This document shows positions 48,301 through 60,128 of a DNA stretch of 64,000 bases, in pieces (position 1 is the stretch's first letter; each line of letters starts with the position of its first letter). Made by a program: the position numbers and the translations under genes. Below the pieces are notes generated by a model. That model saw nothing but the letters and a program-made list of their open reading frames with translations, was not told the origin of the DNA and made no database searches. Location: positions 52,693,464 through 52,757,463 of the forward strand of contig NC_057917.1 of assembly GCF_018873765.1 (NCBI RefSeq), in the 5' to 3' direction. The DNA is from Telopea speciosissima (lineage: Eukaryota; Streptophyta; Magnoliopsida; Proteales; Proteaceae).

Positions 48301-51300
48301 CACAATTTGAATATGATTGGTCGTGACTCTTTCCAAAACTGTGAGGACCTGAGTTCGGGAAATCCAAAGCCTGGACCTTGGATTTCCATATGTGGCTGTC
48401 ATATTCAATAGCAAGTAGTCCATCTTTTATTTTGGATAAATTTTTTGTTGGAAAATTTTTCTCTTAGCCGAGGCCTTTGAATGCTCTAGTAAGGATGGGT
48501 AATATGATTTAGATAGGAGGAGCAAAAGGAGCTAGGGGTAACCGGGTAGGCCTTATCGATAGTTTCTCACGATAAGGGGAGTGTCTATATCGTGATGTAT
48601 CTGTTTGAGTTTCCTTTTTATTTTGTAACTAAAGTTGTGTACTAAGTGGGATTCCTCGTTAGAGTCTACTTGCTATTAGCTGATTATAAATAAATGTTAG
48701 GAGGACCACAATAGATTACACCGAATCTATTATGGTTCAGATCTCTCTTCAATAAAGTAAAACCCATCTACCTTATGGAGTGGATGCATGAGCTACCTCT
48801 CCTAGCGATCTTTGATTATGGCAAGGAACTTTGTGGTACCCCATTTGTACACTTCCTCAACTTGCATCTTCATCATATCAATAGCTTCCCACTAGTGTGG
48901 TAAGGTGGGCTTCTTTTGTGAGTCCACCATTCTCAACACACTGACGACCAGCTCTAAGATCATAACGACTTTCTTCAGGACATCCCATAACTTGTCATTG
49001 GAAATGATCGCATGGGCTGCCCGACCTCTACAAGAAGCAGACTTCTGCCACTTAAACCAATCCTTTGACGCAAACATGGACCTAATACCAGCCTTCTTCA
49101 TCTCAAAGCTCTTCAGAGCAATGTGGTTTGTGGCGAAGCATGTCAGCTCTGGTCTCACCAAGTCCCCAACACACTTGCTCCTCAACATCTGTAGGGCATA
49201 TCCATGATTGTAGACAAACATGGGTCACTTATCTTGCCCTCTCTATAACCTCTTTGACAATCTTGAGATTCCCCATGTCCTTCAACAACAGATCGATGCA
49301 GTGTGCTGCACATGGACTCCAGAAGAGTCGGTACCTAAGATTGTTCATCAGTTTTCTCTGGCCTTCTTGCAGTTGCTCCCTTTGGCAGTGACCACCTGTA
49401 CCACATTCTCCACCCCTACATCCTTTACCACCTCCTTCAACAGCTTATATATATATATATATTGCATCCTTCTTATGCTTGGATGCATCAACTGACTTTA
49501 AGAATGTGATCCTCCCATCATAGTACACCATAAAGTTGTAAGGAACTCTCTAGTGGGTCCAGTCCAACCATCACACATCATAGTCACACCATATTATTCC
49601 CACACCGGATGCAATCCCTCAATATATTCCTCAACTCCTTGTGGTAAGGCAAGTAGGTATTTTTACAGCTCATTTGTTGTGGGCCCCTTCACTCATGGGG
49701 CAGCCCTACCTATCTCATCCAACATTTTCTGATAATATGGCCCTGCAGTGACATGAGCTGGAATGCTATGGTAGAAAGCCCACTTGGAGAAAGCAACCCC
49801 CACTAGCCCCTTCACATCAGTCCATTTTGTTTTCAGCTTCTTCTGTTTCCGGTTCTTTCTTGGAAAGATGACAGGATCTTGCTCAAGGATCTCAACGGCT
49901 GGGTCACGGACAGGGAGTGGGGCTGGGATTGGGACCCTCACACTCAGACTCCTTCTAAATTGAATCTCTACTCTCTATGTCTCAGCCGCCTCCTCCTCCA
50001 TTGTGGCTCTGGCTTTGCTGGAGCCTGTCTAAATAAACCAGCTCCCCTGGCCATAGACAACAATCTCTCTTGCTCCGTCCTAAGGGTAGCTTTGCTCGGT
50101 TCCTTTGCCTTCCTACTTTATGTAACCTCTGCTGGTGTGGTTGCATCATCCAAATCTGGCTCGTCATTGCCATAATCCTCTTCCCCTAATTCAGGCATCC
50201 TCTCTAGACATGCTTCCTCAAACTCTTCCCTGGCTGCCTTCTTGTCTTGCTTTTTCTGTATCCCGCTCCTCATCAGCATTGCCATGGCCTTCTTTATCTC
50301 ACTTGGACACTAGGGCAGCAAATGCCACTTTAGTCTAGTAGCCCCACCTCCCATAATTTTTTTTTTACAGTAATTGCACTGTTACTTGTTCTTGTTGGCT
50401 GGAAGGAGGGGTATCCCATGCCTCCATGCAATGTCCTCGCCTTCCCAATTAAACATTATGCACTTGTTGGTTCACTGTTGCAACAAAAACTCGGAGATTA
50501 TGTACATGCAGACATCAAATTAGACTTCTAAAACTTCAACTAAGCTTATTCTAATTTTCCCCCAAGTCATATATATTTTTTCCTAATTAATACTATTTTT
50601 AAAAATTTTAATTAATAATTACTTGATCACAAAAAAAAGGAACATCACATTATTAGTCAATTTCAGCTGAAAACACATTTTTAATATTTTCATTAATTCT
50701 TGATTTTTCAAACAAAAAAATAATATTTTTCTTATTTATTTTAATATTTTTTTGAATTTCACCAATTATTTATGAAAAATAAGAAAATAAAAAAAACTAA
50801 AAAAACAGCAAAAAAATTCCGACTCTGTCACGCTGTAGATCGGCCCAACGGTGTCTAACATATATTAATTGAAGTCCATTCATCACATAATACACCTTAT
50901 TTTTTCAAATATTTGTTGTAAGAAAATAATATTTTTAAAATAGAAAATTAAAAAAATAATTTAATAACCTAAAAAATAATCTGATTCCATGAAGTCTTAG
51001 GTTGGCCATTCTAACATATTAAAAATTGAATCAAAACTACCATGTCTATAGCAGAATTCTTCCAAAACAATAGATTTAGGGATAAAATTAACTTCAAGCT
51101 CCAATCAACAAATCCAAGGTGTAGAAGGACGAATGCGTATGAGAGTGCAAAAGAGTGGTGATCAATGAAGTGATTTTGGCAAAAAATCGTTTTTTTTTCT
51201 TCTTTTGGGCAAAATCTACCTCCCTTGTATCGACACTGTTGAAACCTTGAGTTCTCTATCGAAATATGTCGAAACAGACATGTTTCGGTCGACTTAAGGG

Positions 51301-54300
51301 ATTTTATACCCATGGCTAGACTATGTTTTGGTCAAAACCAATTGGTCGAAACCCATCGAAACTTGAACCGAGCCCATTTCGACCCATGCTTTCGTCTCGG
51401 GTGGGCTTGAAACTGAGATATCTTGGTCAAAACTGCAGGTTTTGACCGAGATTAAGAAGCATGCATGTAAGCAGGGGGACTTCGGGGTCTACCTGTTCAG
51501 AAAATTTCAGCCCCATCTGACCTGACACGTGGCAGAAAATAGGTGCTGGTCCACCTATTTATGTAGATATGCCAATCAAGAGAAAGTGATGACGCCAGCT
51601 TGATGTCATGGGCAATAAATGCTCCTGAGTCCACTTTTCTCTCCCTTTACAATGGCTCTATTCTAACGGCTTTTTTTTTGTCCTTTCTTTTATATGTGTG
51701 TGTGAGTCCCACTCTTGAGTGAGCCCATTTGATTTTTAGGTACTCTTGTGGTGAGTGAGTCCCATAGAGTGATTTCTATCTCATTAGCATTTCCGTTCTG
51801 AGCTGCATCAGAAAGTCCACCCAAATTTTTTTATATAAAAATATGTCAAAAGGAGCTCTGGAACTTTATTTGGATTTCAGCCACATTCAAAAAGAAATTA
51901 AAGCCTGCATATGCTTTAATAAAAAATGCATTGAAATATCTAGAAATTAAATTTTATTCCAGTGCTATCAGCTTTACATAGGTGATATCCACCCTACATG
52001 CTGTCTATACTTGATTTGGATAATTTGCTGGATGTACAGATCAATAAAAGTTTGAGGCTGGTTGTGTTGCAGGAGAAAATCTCTCTTATTCGAGAAAATG
52101 AGTCATTGCTCAAAACAAATGAAAAGCTGAATTCTGAAAAAGAATCCTTGCTGAAAAGCAAGGATGTGGCCGACGGTCAAATAATGGCATTAACAAAGTC
52201 ATTGGAAGCTCTCCAGAAGGACCTTAAGGACAGGGAGATTCTGGTAGTCTTCAGCTAAGCTGTTTCCTTCCAACAGCTTAATTATGTTACTTTATTAAAG
52301 CAAATGTTTTTATAATATATTGTTTGTAGATTCATGACTTAAAGAAATCTCTGGAGCTTCAAAGAAAGGAACTTAATGACTGCAGAGCTGAAATTACTTC
52401 ACTGAAAATGCACATTGAAGGATCTCGATCTAGTAGACGTTGGGAATCTGCAGATTTTGACCACTTACAATCCCAGTCAGAGAACTATCAGGCAGAAATA
52501 AAATCTTTGCAGATGGAAATAGAGATCTTAAAAGCAAAGAGCCCTGTTACTGAAAATCCTGTAGAGTCTAACAATTGTCAGAAAGAGTATACGCAGACGG
52601 AAGAAAAGGTTGTTGAGATCCATGAAGATAGGGCTGTATCGTCTCACCCTATAGACTTGGCATCTGGCGTCTCAGATGTTGAAGATGGTGAACGTCAGCG
52701 AATTCAGACTCATGAAGAAAAAGCAGCTCAGCCTCAGGAAATTTCACACGAGACACTAGAAGTTTCTTCAAATGGTAACTGTTCAGTTGAAAATGATGAG
52801 AATATCTTCAAACATGATTCTGAATCAGCACCAGAAGATGGTAGGATCATCATTAAATTAAATAACCAAAGAAGGGAGCCTGTTTCTGAAAATATGGTAA
52901 GCTTTTAAGGGGATAAAATACCTTCGTTTAGAGAATTTTAGGCCTTATCATTGTGGTTCTTTACACCCCCCTTGAGTGCCCTAATATTTTTCTTTTTTTG
53001 ACAGGGTTTGGAAACTATTCAGATCCTTTCAGATGCCTTGCCTAAAATTGTACCTTATGTTTTGATCAACCATCGTGAGGTTTTCTTCTGAATCTGTTGT
53101 TCATGTTCCCTTCATCTATCCATGGTTATGGCGTTCCACTGATGATGCTGTCTATACCTACAGGAACTCCTTCCTCTAATAATGTGTGCAATTGAGCGCC
53201 ATCCAGACAGCAGCACACGCGATTCCTTGACACATACTCTTTTTAATTTAATTAAACGGCCAGATGAACAGCAGAGACGAATTATAATGGATGTAAGTTA
53301 ATATCTGAAGCCGGAGTTATTCTTTTGCCATCTTATATTTTGTGGAACCTGATCCTACCATCTTTTAACATCTTCTTGATCTGGACGTAGTGCTGAATCT
53401 TGCTTAAATGTTATTGCAGGCCTGTGTTAGCCTGGCTAAGAATGTAGGACAGATGAGAACTGAATCAGAACTGCTTCCACAGTGCTGGGAACAAGTAGCT
53501 AAATCCATTTTGCGTACATCTTATTAAGTTTTTTTTCCATCCTTCGCTGTTTAATGATCACTATTTTATACTTGCCTTTTTCTTGATTGTAGATAAATCA
53601 CATGTATGAGGAGCGGAGGCTGCTTGTTGCTCAATCATGTGGGGAGCTTGCAGAATTTGTTCGACCTGAGATTCGTGATTCTCTCATTTTGTCCATTGTG
53701 CAACAACTGGTTGAGGATTCTACAACAGTCGTCCGAGAGGCTGCTGCTCATAACCTGGCATTGCTGCTTCCACTCTTTCCGAATATGGACAAATATTTCA
53801 AGGTCAGCCTCACTAAATATGCTGAGAGGCAATCATGGAGCAGAAAACTGAGTTGGCAGGATTGGCTGCAATGTAAGCTCTAGAACAGGTTTAAAACATG
53901 ATTCTGGGAATGGTGGAGGAGCTTTTTTCCCTAATGATAATATAATAACATTTATTAAATATAAGAAAAGATAAGAAAGAACTTTCTCCAAAATTCTTTT
54001 TCCTTGTTGAATAGGTTGAGGAGTTGATGTTCCAACTGGTCTGCGATCCATCGGGCGTGGTTGTCGAAACTTCACTCAAACAATTAGTTCCAGCAGTAAT
54101 AAATTGGGGAAACAAATTGGACCATATCCTACGAGTTTTACTTTCTCATATTGTTGGCTGTGCTCAGGTTTGTTTTCTTCCAACCAAGTGCTTACAGACC
54201 TTCTCTCTCTCTTTCTTGCCTGGAGGGGGGGGGGGGCAATTAATGCTTCCCTACCTTAGGGACTAGAAGTTGTTTCAATCTAGGATTCTGATACTGTCTT

Positions 54301-57300
54301 TCTAACCTGTCAGCGTTGTCCTCCTGTTTCGGGGGTTGAAGGTTCTGTGGAGTCGCATCTTCGTGTTTTAGGTGAACGTGAGCGCTGGAATGTTGATGTT
54401 TTATTGCGTATGCTGACAGAGATGCTTCCATTAGTGCACCAGAAAGCAATTAAGACATGCACATTTCCTTCTGTAATGGATCCTCCTGCAATTTCAGAAT
54501 CAGGGAGTGCATTTTTCTCCACTTCCTTGCTTGAACTGTACGCAGGGTGCGCTTAACTTCTCCAACCCTTTTTTGTTTATCGTTTTTGTCCTAGGTGGAG
54601 CAGAACATTATATAACAATTTGGGGTGGGGAATTGGAATGAAAGTCTGACTGCTCCTATTTGATTCAATCTTTTTCTATTTTTTTTGAGTCCGGTCAGGG
54701 GAAGTGTAGAGTGGCCTGCATTTGATTGGCTGCACGTTGACTGTTTGCCAGTTCTGATTCAACTGGCTTGCTTATTACCTCAAAAGGAAGATAATCTTAG
54801 AAATCGGATGACAAAGGTACAAGATCTATTCGATATTAATTCTTGATAGGCTTCTACCTTCTTTGTATTCAGTGTTCATTCTTGGGATTGACCTTGATTT
54901 TCATCACAGTCTATAGCAAAAGCTATCAAATATTGTTGAAATTTTAATTTTGGTTTATATTTCTGTTGGGTAGGGCGACGAAGCCTAATATCTCATTTTG
55001 GAATATTTATGGAAATATTTAGGGATTTTTTTTCGGGTGGGGGGACTCATTTGTTTTGGGTTGGTGTAATGAAACAATCAATTTTTCTTTTTTAATTTAA
55101 TACCATGCTGTACTGAGTTGTTGCTAATGTTGATATTGCTAATGCAGTTTTTGTTGGCTGTATCCGAACATTTTGGGGATCATTATTTGACACACGTAAT
55201 GTTGCCTGTTTTCTCGGTAGCAGTTGGGGATACTTATGATTTAAAAAGTTTGCCCCTTGCTGTCCAGTCCAGAATCAAAGGTAGAGTAATTTCAAATGCC
55301 TATGAAGTTTCAAACCTTGTTAGTGTGGATGGAGTCCAATGTGGGACAAAACTTCCACATTCACTGGTGCATGACATGTCAAGAAGGTTTCAGGGATGAT
55401 GCAAGATTAAAGGGCAAATTTTTGGTAAATTCACAAGGGTACTTTATTCCATGTGTATTTACTAAAAGACCATTTTCAACTTAAGAATAAAAGTAACACT
55501 AGGGATTGACTTAACATTCTTTTGTGTCATGTGCCTGTTGGGTATGGACAATTTTCTTACCTATTCCACACTACATTGGGATTCTGTCTTCACTGTTACA
55601 ATCACACAGTGATGCTTGATTATAGGTCTAGATACAATTTTCTCATCCAGTCCATGTTGGGACTGGACCTACCTTCACTATTACATAGTTATATGGTGTT
55701 GCTGAGTTGCAGGTTTACGACCTAAAACTGTGGTGGCTGAGAGGCTTGCGACAATGTGTGTCCTTCCACTTCTCTTGGCGGGTATTCTGGGTGCTCCTGG
55801 CAGGCATGAGCAATTAGCAGAATACCTAAGAAAACTCTTAGTTCAGGGCATAATGAAGGAGGATCAGCCCATAAATTCTAATGCCGAGATCATTAATGCA
55901 GTTTGCTTCGTATGGTTGGCATTTTTTCAATCTTGTATTTAGTTTGTGTCGACTATTTGTTTTTCTTTGTGACTGTATCTGTCCTTTTGGTTGATCACTC
56001 ATTTCCTTGATGCAGCACATTTGAAGAACATAATGGCATAGTTTTCAATATTTTATGGGAAATGGTTGTCAATGCCAATGTAAATATGAAGATCAGTGCT
56101 GCCAATCTACTGAAAGTCCTTGTATGCACTACAATACATCTGGAATAGAATTCCTCAGTTACATTAAATCATTTATTTTTAGTATAGCACTAAATTATTC
56201 ATTTCTAACACAATTTTTTACCTCGTGAATAGGTTCCATATATTGATGCAAAACTTGCATCAACTCATGTTTTGCCTGCCCTTATCACTCTTGGGTCTGA
56301 TCAGAATCTCAATGTAAAGTATGCAAGTATAAATGCTTTTGGATCTGTAGCCCAGCATTTCAAAAGTGACATGGTAACCAATTTTTTACTCTTTACTTTG
56401 GTTGTGACTTATTGAGCAGCTTGAGCTTTCCCGACCAAAAGTTTCATCTTTCAGATTATCGACAAGATACGTGTTCAGATGGATTCGTTTCTGGAGGATG
56501 GATCCCATGAAGCTACAATTGCTGTTGTTCGTGCATTGGTGGTGGCTGTACCTCATACAACAGACAGACTACGTGATTATATCCGCAACTTTGACCAATT
56601 CAAATAAGAACTAATTCCATGCTTTTAATCATTTTCATTTTTTGGGAAAATCTTTTTATAACCAAAGTTGGTAAAAAAGAAGTTGTAGCCTTACTTTTTG
56701 AAACTTATAGTATAACACTTATTTCGATGAGGATAAACTCCTGTCATTCCACATGTTTACTTGAAAAACGTGAAAGTTTGACAACTCTTGAGAATGACAT
56801 AATGGTAAGTCAGTTTCAATTTATTATGAAACCCTCTTTATCCATGACTTAAAACTTATGGGAATAAGAGAAGAGGCAATCGAAAGAAGGTTAGAACTTC
56901 TCAACTTACCACTTTGGTTACAACTAGATGTTTCAGTTAAGATTCTGGCTAGCAATTATTCTTGTTCTTGTCATGAAATTTGTTCCTTTGACTTGATGCA
57001 CATCTTTTATCTAAGATATTCCAACTTTCAACCCTGCCAACATCTGGAAGTGATGTGATGCGACGCCGTGAGAGGGTTAATGCTTTTTGTGAATCTATCC
57101 GTGCTCTAGATGCTACAGGTTTGCTGTTCAAAAGGACTAATACTATACTTTCATTTTCCCCCACCCCTTTTTTTTAGTAATAAACATAAGCTGATTCCAA
57201 GTATCATCTGATGGTCGTTTTGTGCTATACATGTCCCCCCCTCACCCCGAGCGGGAGGCATACAGCATATTGTATGCCTTTGTTGTAAAATTCATTCCTT

Positions 57301-58383
57301 ATATGTCTGGGTAAATCTCCAATCTAATAAATAAATTAAAAATCTCCCATCTCTTTTTTAATGTTTGGGGAAAAAATGACGCATCTTGAATACCAAAACA
57401 GTATCCGGATGCTAAGCATCCCTGGAGAAGGATCAGAAGACATGTTTCTGAAGCTGAGGCAATGGTCACCACTCAATCTGTGGATATTTTGCACTGTTTG
57501 TTCAGTCTTTCTTGACCACTCTTAGCTAGACTTCAGCTATTATTGAGTCACATTGATTTCAGCACTGAGACATTGTGAGGTAGGCCCTCCACTTCACTTT
57601 CACTCAGGCCCGGGCCATGTCAGTGGGTGGACATTGTTGGCTACTCTCCCTCTCCCCCCCTCCCAAAAAAAAAAAAAAAAAACCACTAATGCAATGGCTG
57701 GCCACTGATTAAACTTGCTTGAGGTCAGCAGGTAACCTTTTCTCTTGAACCATTTTGGGTTTTAACAATGTCTGTCCAATGTGACCAAAGGTCATTTCGC
57801 CAAACGGTATTGGTGAACTCTTCAATGAGTCAACTTTCAATCTATATGTGGTGGTTGATTGCTATTCTTATGACTTTCCATTGGGAAGCTTAATCAACCC
57901 TGTTCATGCATGTGAATGTGACTGCATGTATTTTTATGTTTATGAGGTGTTTTTTTGATGATATGTTTGAGGTATTTTGTGATGTTAACTTCCACTTCTA
58001 CTGGCACAGATCTTCCTGCAGCTAGTGTACGAGATCTCCTTCTCCCAGCAATACAAAACCTGTTAAAAGACCCAGATTCACTTGATCCAGCACATAAAGA
58101 AGCCCTTGAAATTATAATGAGGGAAAGATCAGGAGGAACTTTTGAAGCATTCAGTAAGGTGATGGGTGCCCATCTTGGCATTGCTTCCTCAGTGAGCAGT
58201 TTCTTTGGTGAAGGGGGGTTGCTTGGAAAGAAAGAGAGTGGAGATCCACCAGAACCAGTTGAATCTCCAAAGGCTGCTCCACAAACACCAGTAGAGGATA
58301 CAAGGTTCAGGCGAATCATGAGGGGAAGTTTCAGTGACATGCTTATGGGAAAAGCCAAGAGTAACGAGGAAACTCCCCAGTAG
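42320..58383 (+). CDS. RELCH-like LisH/HEAT-repeat protein (20 exons, 1188 aa)
   Basis: Homologue of human RELCH/KIAA1468, which helps recycling endosomes pass cholesterol to the trans-Golgi, and of Arabidopsis At5g16210 (about 1180 aa). Exons: 42320-42518, 44937-45089, 47011-47189, 47923-48030, 52073-52243, 52330-52896, 53005-53079, 53164-53292, 53420-53494, 53593-53802, 54015-54167, 54314-54546, 54699-54816, 55148-55280, 55713-55914, 56016-56121, 56233-56373, 56455-56578, 57002-57118, 58010-58383; all phases agree and sum to 3567 nt. LisH motifs lie at about 8-40 (CVVNFLLEENYFLTAFEL) and 150-177 (AIKEYLLLAGYRLTAMTFYE); coiled coils at about 75-105 and 214-330; HEAT repeats from about 460 to 1060 (ALPKIVPYVLINHREELL, VREAAAHNLALLLPLF). 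Intron 18 has AT-AC ends (U12 type). Large introns 1, 2 and 4 carry hAT elements and MITEs. A duplication of the last coding segment sets the stop at 58381. The plant function is not established; a membrane-trafficking scaffold is inferred. Confidence 0.93.
43235..43697. other. Part of RELCH-like intron 1, nothing recognised
   Basis: AT-rich intron sequence with an A-run at 43415-43428. No element boundaries seen here. Confidence 0.5.
43698..43834. mobile_element. Palindromic Mutator-like MITE with exact 9-bp duplication
   Basis: A 137-bp palindrome (GGGGTGCTGTTCTCTGTGC... to ...GCACAGAGAACATTCTCCC) flanked by exact TTAAAGTTA at 43689-43697 and 43835-43843. The same family as 1168-1283. It lies in intron 1 of the RELCH-like gene. 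Confidence 0.9.
45755..46794. mobile_element. Non-autonomous hAT element (1.04 kb), exact 8-bp duplication
   Basis: Flanked by exact GTATAGAG (45747-45754 and 46795-46802). The ends CATGGAACAAAAACTT and GAGTTTTAAAACCTTG are inverted and match the CAAGGTTTTAAAACTC hAT-type terminus. Subterminal regions are rich in TCGAAAC/GTTTCGA motifs on both sides, a usual hAT transposase-binding pattern. The same motifs occur near 51220-51455 beside the transposase fossil, so the two are probably one family. It lies in RELCH-like intron 2. The interior has no transposase. Confidence 0.85.
47734..47869. mobile_element. hAT MITE with exact 8-bp duplication
   Basis: A 136-bp palindromic element with ends CATAGTTGTCAAGG and CCATGACAACTATG, flanked by exact GTTTGTTT (47726-47733 and 47870-47877). 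It ends 53 bp upstream of RELCH-like exon 4, so it lies just before the acceptor region. A degenerate relative lies at 4089-4212. Confidence 0.9.
48031..48780. other. Part of RELCH-like intron 4, possible LTR-like segment
   Basis: From about 48446 to 48760 the sequence has features of a short LTR (TGTTGGAAAATTTTT start, ATTATAAATAAATGTTAGG box, TTCAATAAAG near the end) but no target repeats or partner were found. It abuts the truncated end of the hAT transposase fossil. The remainder is unassigned. Confidence 0.3.
48785..50470 (-). mobile_element. hAT transposase fossil (BED zinc finger plus hAT core)
   Basis: Read on the minus strand. At 50450-50290 is a BED-type zinc finger (GEDIAWRHGIPLLP, QCNYCKKKIMGGG, RLKWHLL). 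At 49941-49693 is the hAT linker WAFYHSIPAHVTAGPYYQKM. At 49221-48892 is the core YNHGYALQMLR, DLVRPELTCFATNHIALKSF, IRSMFASKDWFKWQKS and VVSVLRMVDSQKKP, followed by IDMMKMQVEEVYKWGTTKFL and HPLHKVDGFYFI. In-frame stops (for example after NKNK and LLP in the zinc finger) and frame changes show that it is inactive, and the C-terminal dimerisation part is missing. It lies in intron 4 of the RELCH-like gene, opposite in direction. The terminal hAT-like sequence near 51455 may be its 5' end. Confidence 0.88.
51210..51455 (-). mobile_element. Probable terminal region of the hAT element
   Basis: Rich in GTCGAAAC/GTTTCGAC motifs, as are both ends of the non-autonomous hAT element at 45755-46794. It would be the 5' end of the transposase-bearing element. 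The far terminus and target repeat were not located exactly. Confidence 0.5.
51456..52072. other. End of RELCH-like intron 4, nothing recognised
   Basis: Ordinary intron sequence. No repeats with paired ends or coding potential seen. Confidence 0.5.
56579..57001 (+). other. U12-type AT-AC intron of the RELCH-like gene
   Basis: The intron begins ATATCCGC (56579), close to the U12 donor ATATCCTT, and ends TTCCTTTGACTTGATGCAC (to 57001), where TTCCTTTGAC resembles the U12 branch site TTCCTTRAC about ten bases before the terminal AC. Joining GAT-T to AT-CTT gives RDYLLSKIFQLS, the expected family sequence, in frame. No GT donor near this point gives a proper join. The intron also carries the MITE at 56650-56929. 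Confidence 0.75.
56650..56929. mobile_element. TIR MITE inside the AT-AC intron
   Basis: The left end TTATAACCAAAGTTGGTAAA and the right end CTTACCACTTTGGTTACAAC form an inverted repeat, with further pairing of GAAGTTGTAGCC and GTTAGAACTTC. The same family as 21554-22073. Confidence 0.8.
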
Positions 58384-58465
58384 AGGATACAAGTTCAGGG
58401 GAATCATGAGGGGAAGTTTCACTGACATGCTTATGGGAAAAGCCAAGAGTAATGAAGAAGCTGCC
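58288..58465 (+). repeat. 89-bp tandem duplication of the RELCH-like C-terminal exon
   Basis: CCAGTAGAGGATACAAG begins at 58288 and again at 58377. The two copies match over about 85 bp, with a few substitutions and one base missing in the second. The offset of 89 is not a multiple of three, so the second copy is read in another frame and opens with the stop TAG at 58381-58383. Before the duplication the protein probably ended in the second copy's tail, with its own stop near 58481. Confidence 0.9.
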
Positions 58466-59215
58466 CATAGGCAGTCAAACTAGAATTTACCATACCTTTG
58501 AGTTACTGTAGCATGTTTTCTTTTTTCTTTTTTTCTTCTTTTTTAATTTCTCTTAATGTTACATGTAGATGGTTCTTTTGATTTTTTTGTTTTTTGTGTG
58601 GGTACAGAGATGGTTCTTTTGATTACTTATTTCAATACGAGGCTTATGTAGGCAGCATGCCAAGAACAGAAATGTTTGTCATATTCATATTCTTCTCAGG
58701 AAAAACGAATTACTAATTTTGAATAAATATGGTCTGACATCTTGTGCATTAGAGTGTTCATTGTTTGCCTAATCTAATGTTGTTGGCCTGTTCTTTTATG
58801 ATTGTGATGTAAGATTTTATAAGTTTTTGAATTTTGATTCTGTTCTGTATTTTGATCCTTGGGGAAATGGAAATATTTCTTAGAAATATGTTTAGACATG
58901 TATAACTCAAATTTAATATGCCTTATCCCAAGTACTTGGAGTGGGCATTTCTTAGGACAATGTTGGACATAATTTATGGAAACGATGAAACTACAGTAGG
59001 AAGAGAGAATCTAAAATCATAGTAAGCGATAAAAAAAAAATTTGTCCCAAACAACTGTCTCTAATGGTATAGGAGATAAGTACCTAATGTGTATTCAGCC
59101 TTTGAAGTCATAGAATGGTAAGGTTTACAGTACCTGATAACACTACCTTACATAATGAAGTAAGAGTGTAAAACACATTGAGATTTCTTCCTTGTTCAAC
59201 AAGTTCTAATAAAAT
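58384..59215 (+). other. 3' flank of the RELCH-like gene
   Basis: Probable 3' untranslated region. A T-rich run at 58518-58545 and AATAAA at about 58722 could serve polyadenylation. No other gene is seen up to 59215. Confidence 0.5.
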
Positions 59216-59471
59216 GTCGCCAAATGGATAGTTTGGAATCCTCAATCCTCCAGCCCTGAAGGTGATTAAGATTTATTTTGATGGCTCAGTTCATGGAGCT
59301 CCTAGTCCTGTTAGAATTGGAATAGTTATAAGAAATCACTTGGCTCATACGATTTATGCTTATGCAAATATCGGAGTTGTTTCTCTCTACCTGCTATGTC
59401 AGCTAGGGAAGCACTACAAACAGGCAGCCAGGATTAGAATAAAAACTGATGTGAGACTCTTAACTCTCTGA
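59216..59471 (+). mobile_element. LINE RNase H-domain fragment
   Basis: The frame contains VIKIYFDGSVHGAPSPVRIG, IVIRNHLAHTIYAYANIGV, the first strands of the RNase H (RVT_3) domain that ends plant LINE ORF2 proteins; the catalytic Asp of FDGS is present. The match then fades, so only a short piece remains. Confidence 0.7.
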
Positions 59472-59948
59472 CTCCTAACATCTTGACGTTACAAAGAGTC
59501 AAGGCATTAGGTGGAGAAAGCTCCTCAAATATATGAAGGCATCAAGGATTAGAACAAATTCTATAGCTCCCAACATCTCAGACAAAGGGCTAATCCAGTT
59601 AATTATCTGATTCACTTGATTAGTTTAGAGGTGACGGGCAAGATGGCTTGGCATCCTCCTGAAGAACAACAGGGATGCTTCAAAGCGTGAAAATGGAGAT
59701 GGTTATGGAGTGGTGGCCTTTGTTTTTTCATTCGCTACTGGAGTGGTGGCCTCTGGGTGAAGATGGAAGCCATATTGAAAGAAAGGTCGGGAGACTGCAG
59801 CAGCTGTGAGGAATTTCCCAAGAATTGTAGTCATGGATTTAGTTAAAGTATTGGTGATATCGTTGGTATCGTATCAGGCCTTATCCTTCAAGAAGCTAGA
59901 AATCACTCATTTGAAAATAATTTTGTTCCAACATGGTATAGTCAGTCA
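59472..59948. other. Intergenic, no gene seen
   Basis: Low-complexity GGAGATGG-rich sequence near 59690-59760. No gene. Confidence 0.4.
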
Positions 59949-59957
59949 AATAAATTA

Positions 59958-60119
59958 GGGTGAGAGAACGCTACAGCCTGCCCGAGCATGTTGGGCAATC
60001 GGGTGTGCACGCAAGCATCGATTTGGGTATAATTTCTACCTTTCTATGAAGGTAGGGTGGTACTGTGTCTAGGTGCAGTAGCCACACTGGCCACGCAACT
60101 AAGTAGTGTTCTTTTTTCC
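59958..60119. mobile_element. Mutator-like MITE with exact 9-bp duplication
   Basis: Flanked by exact AATAAATTA (59949-59957 and 60120-60128). The ends GAGAGAACGCTAC and AGTAGTGTTCTTTTTTCC are inverted, and the plan resembles 40420-40590, with an internal CTACCTTTCTATGAAGGTAG hairpin. It is more diverged between its arms than the other copies. Confidence 0.75.
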
Positions 60120-60128
60120 AATAAATTA

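Noticed and set aside
48905-50338. Several plus-strand open frames over the hAT region
   Set aside because: They are shadows of the minus-strand transposase fossil, whose motifs are clear.
56455-56607. Read-through of RELCH-like exon 18 to an in-frame stop as a short isoform
   Set aside because: The AT-AC splice model restores the full family sequence; a short isoform has no positive support.
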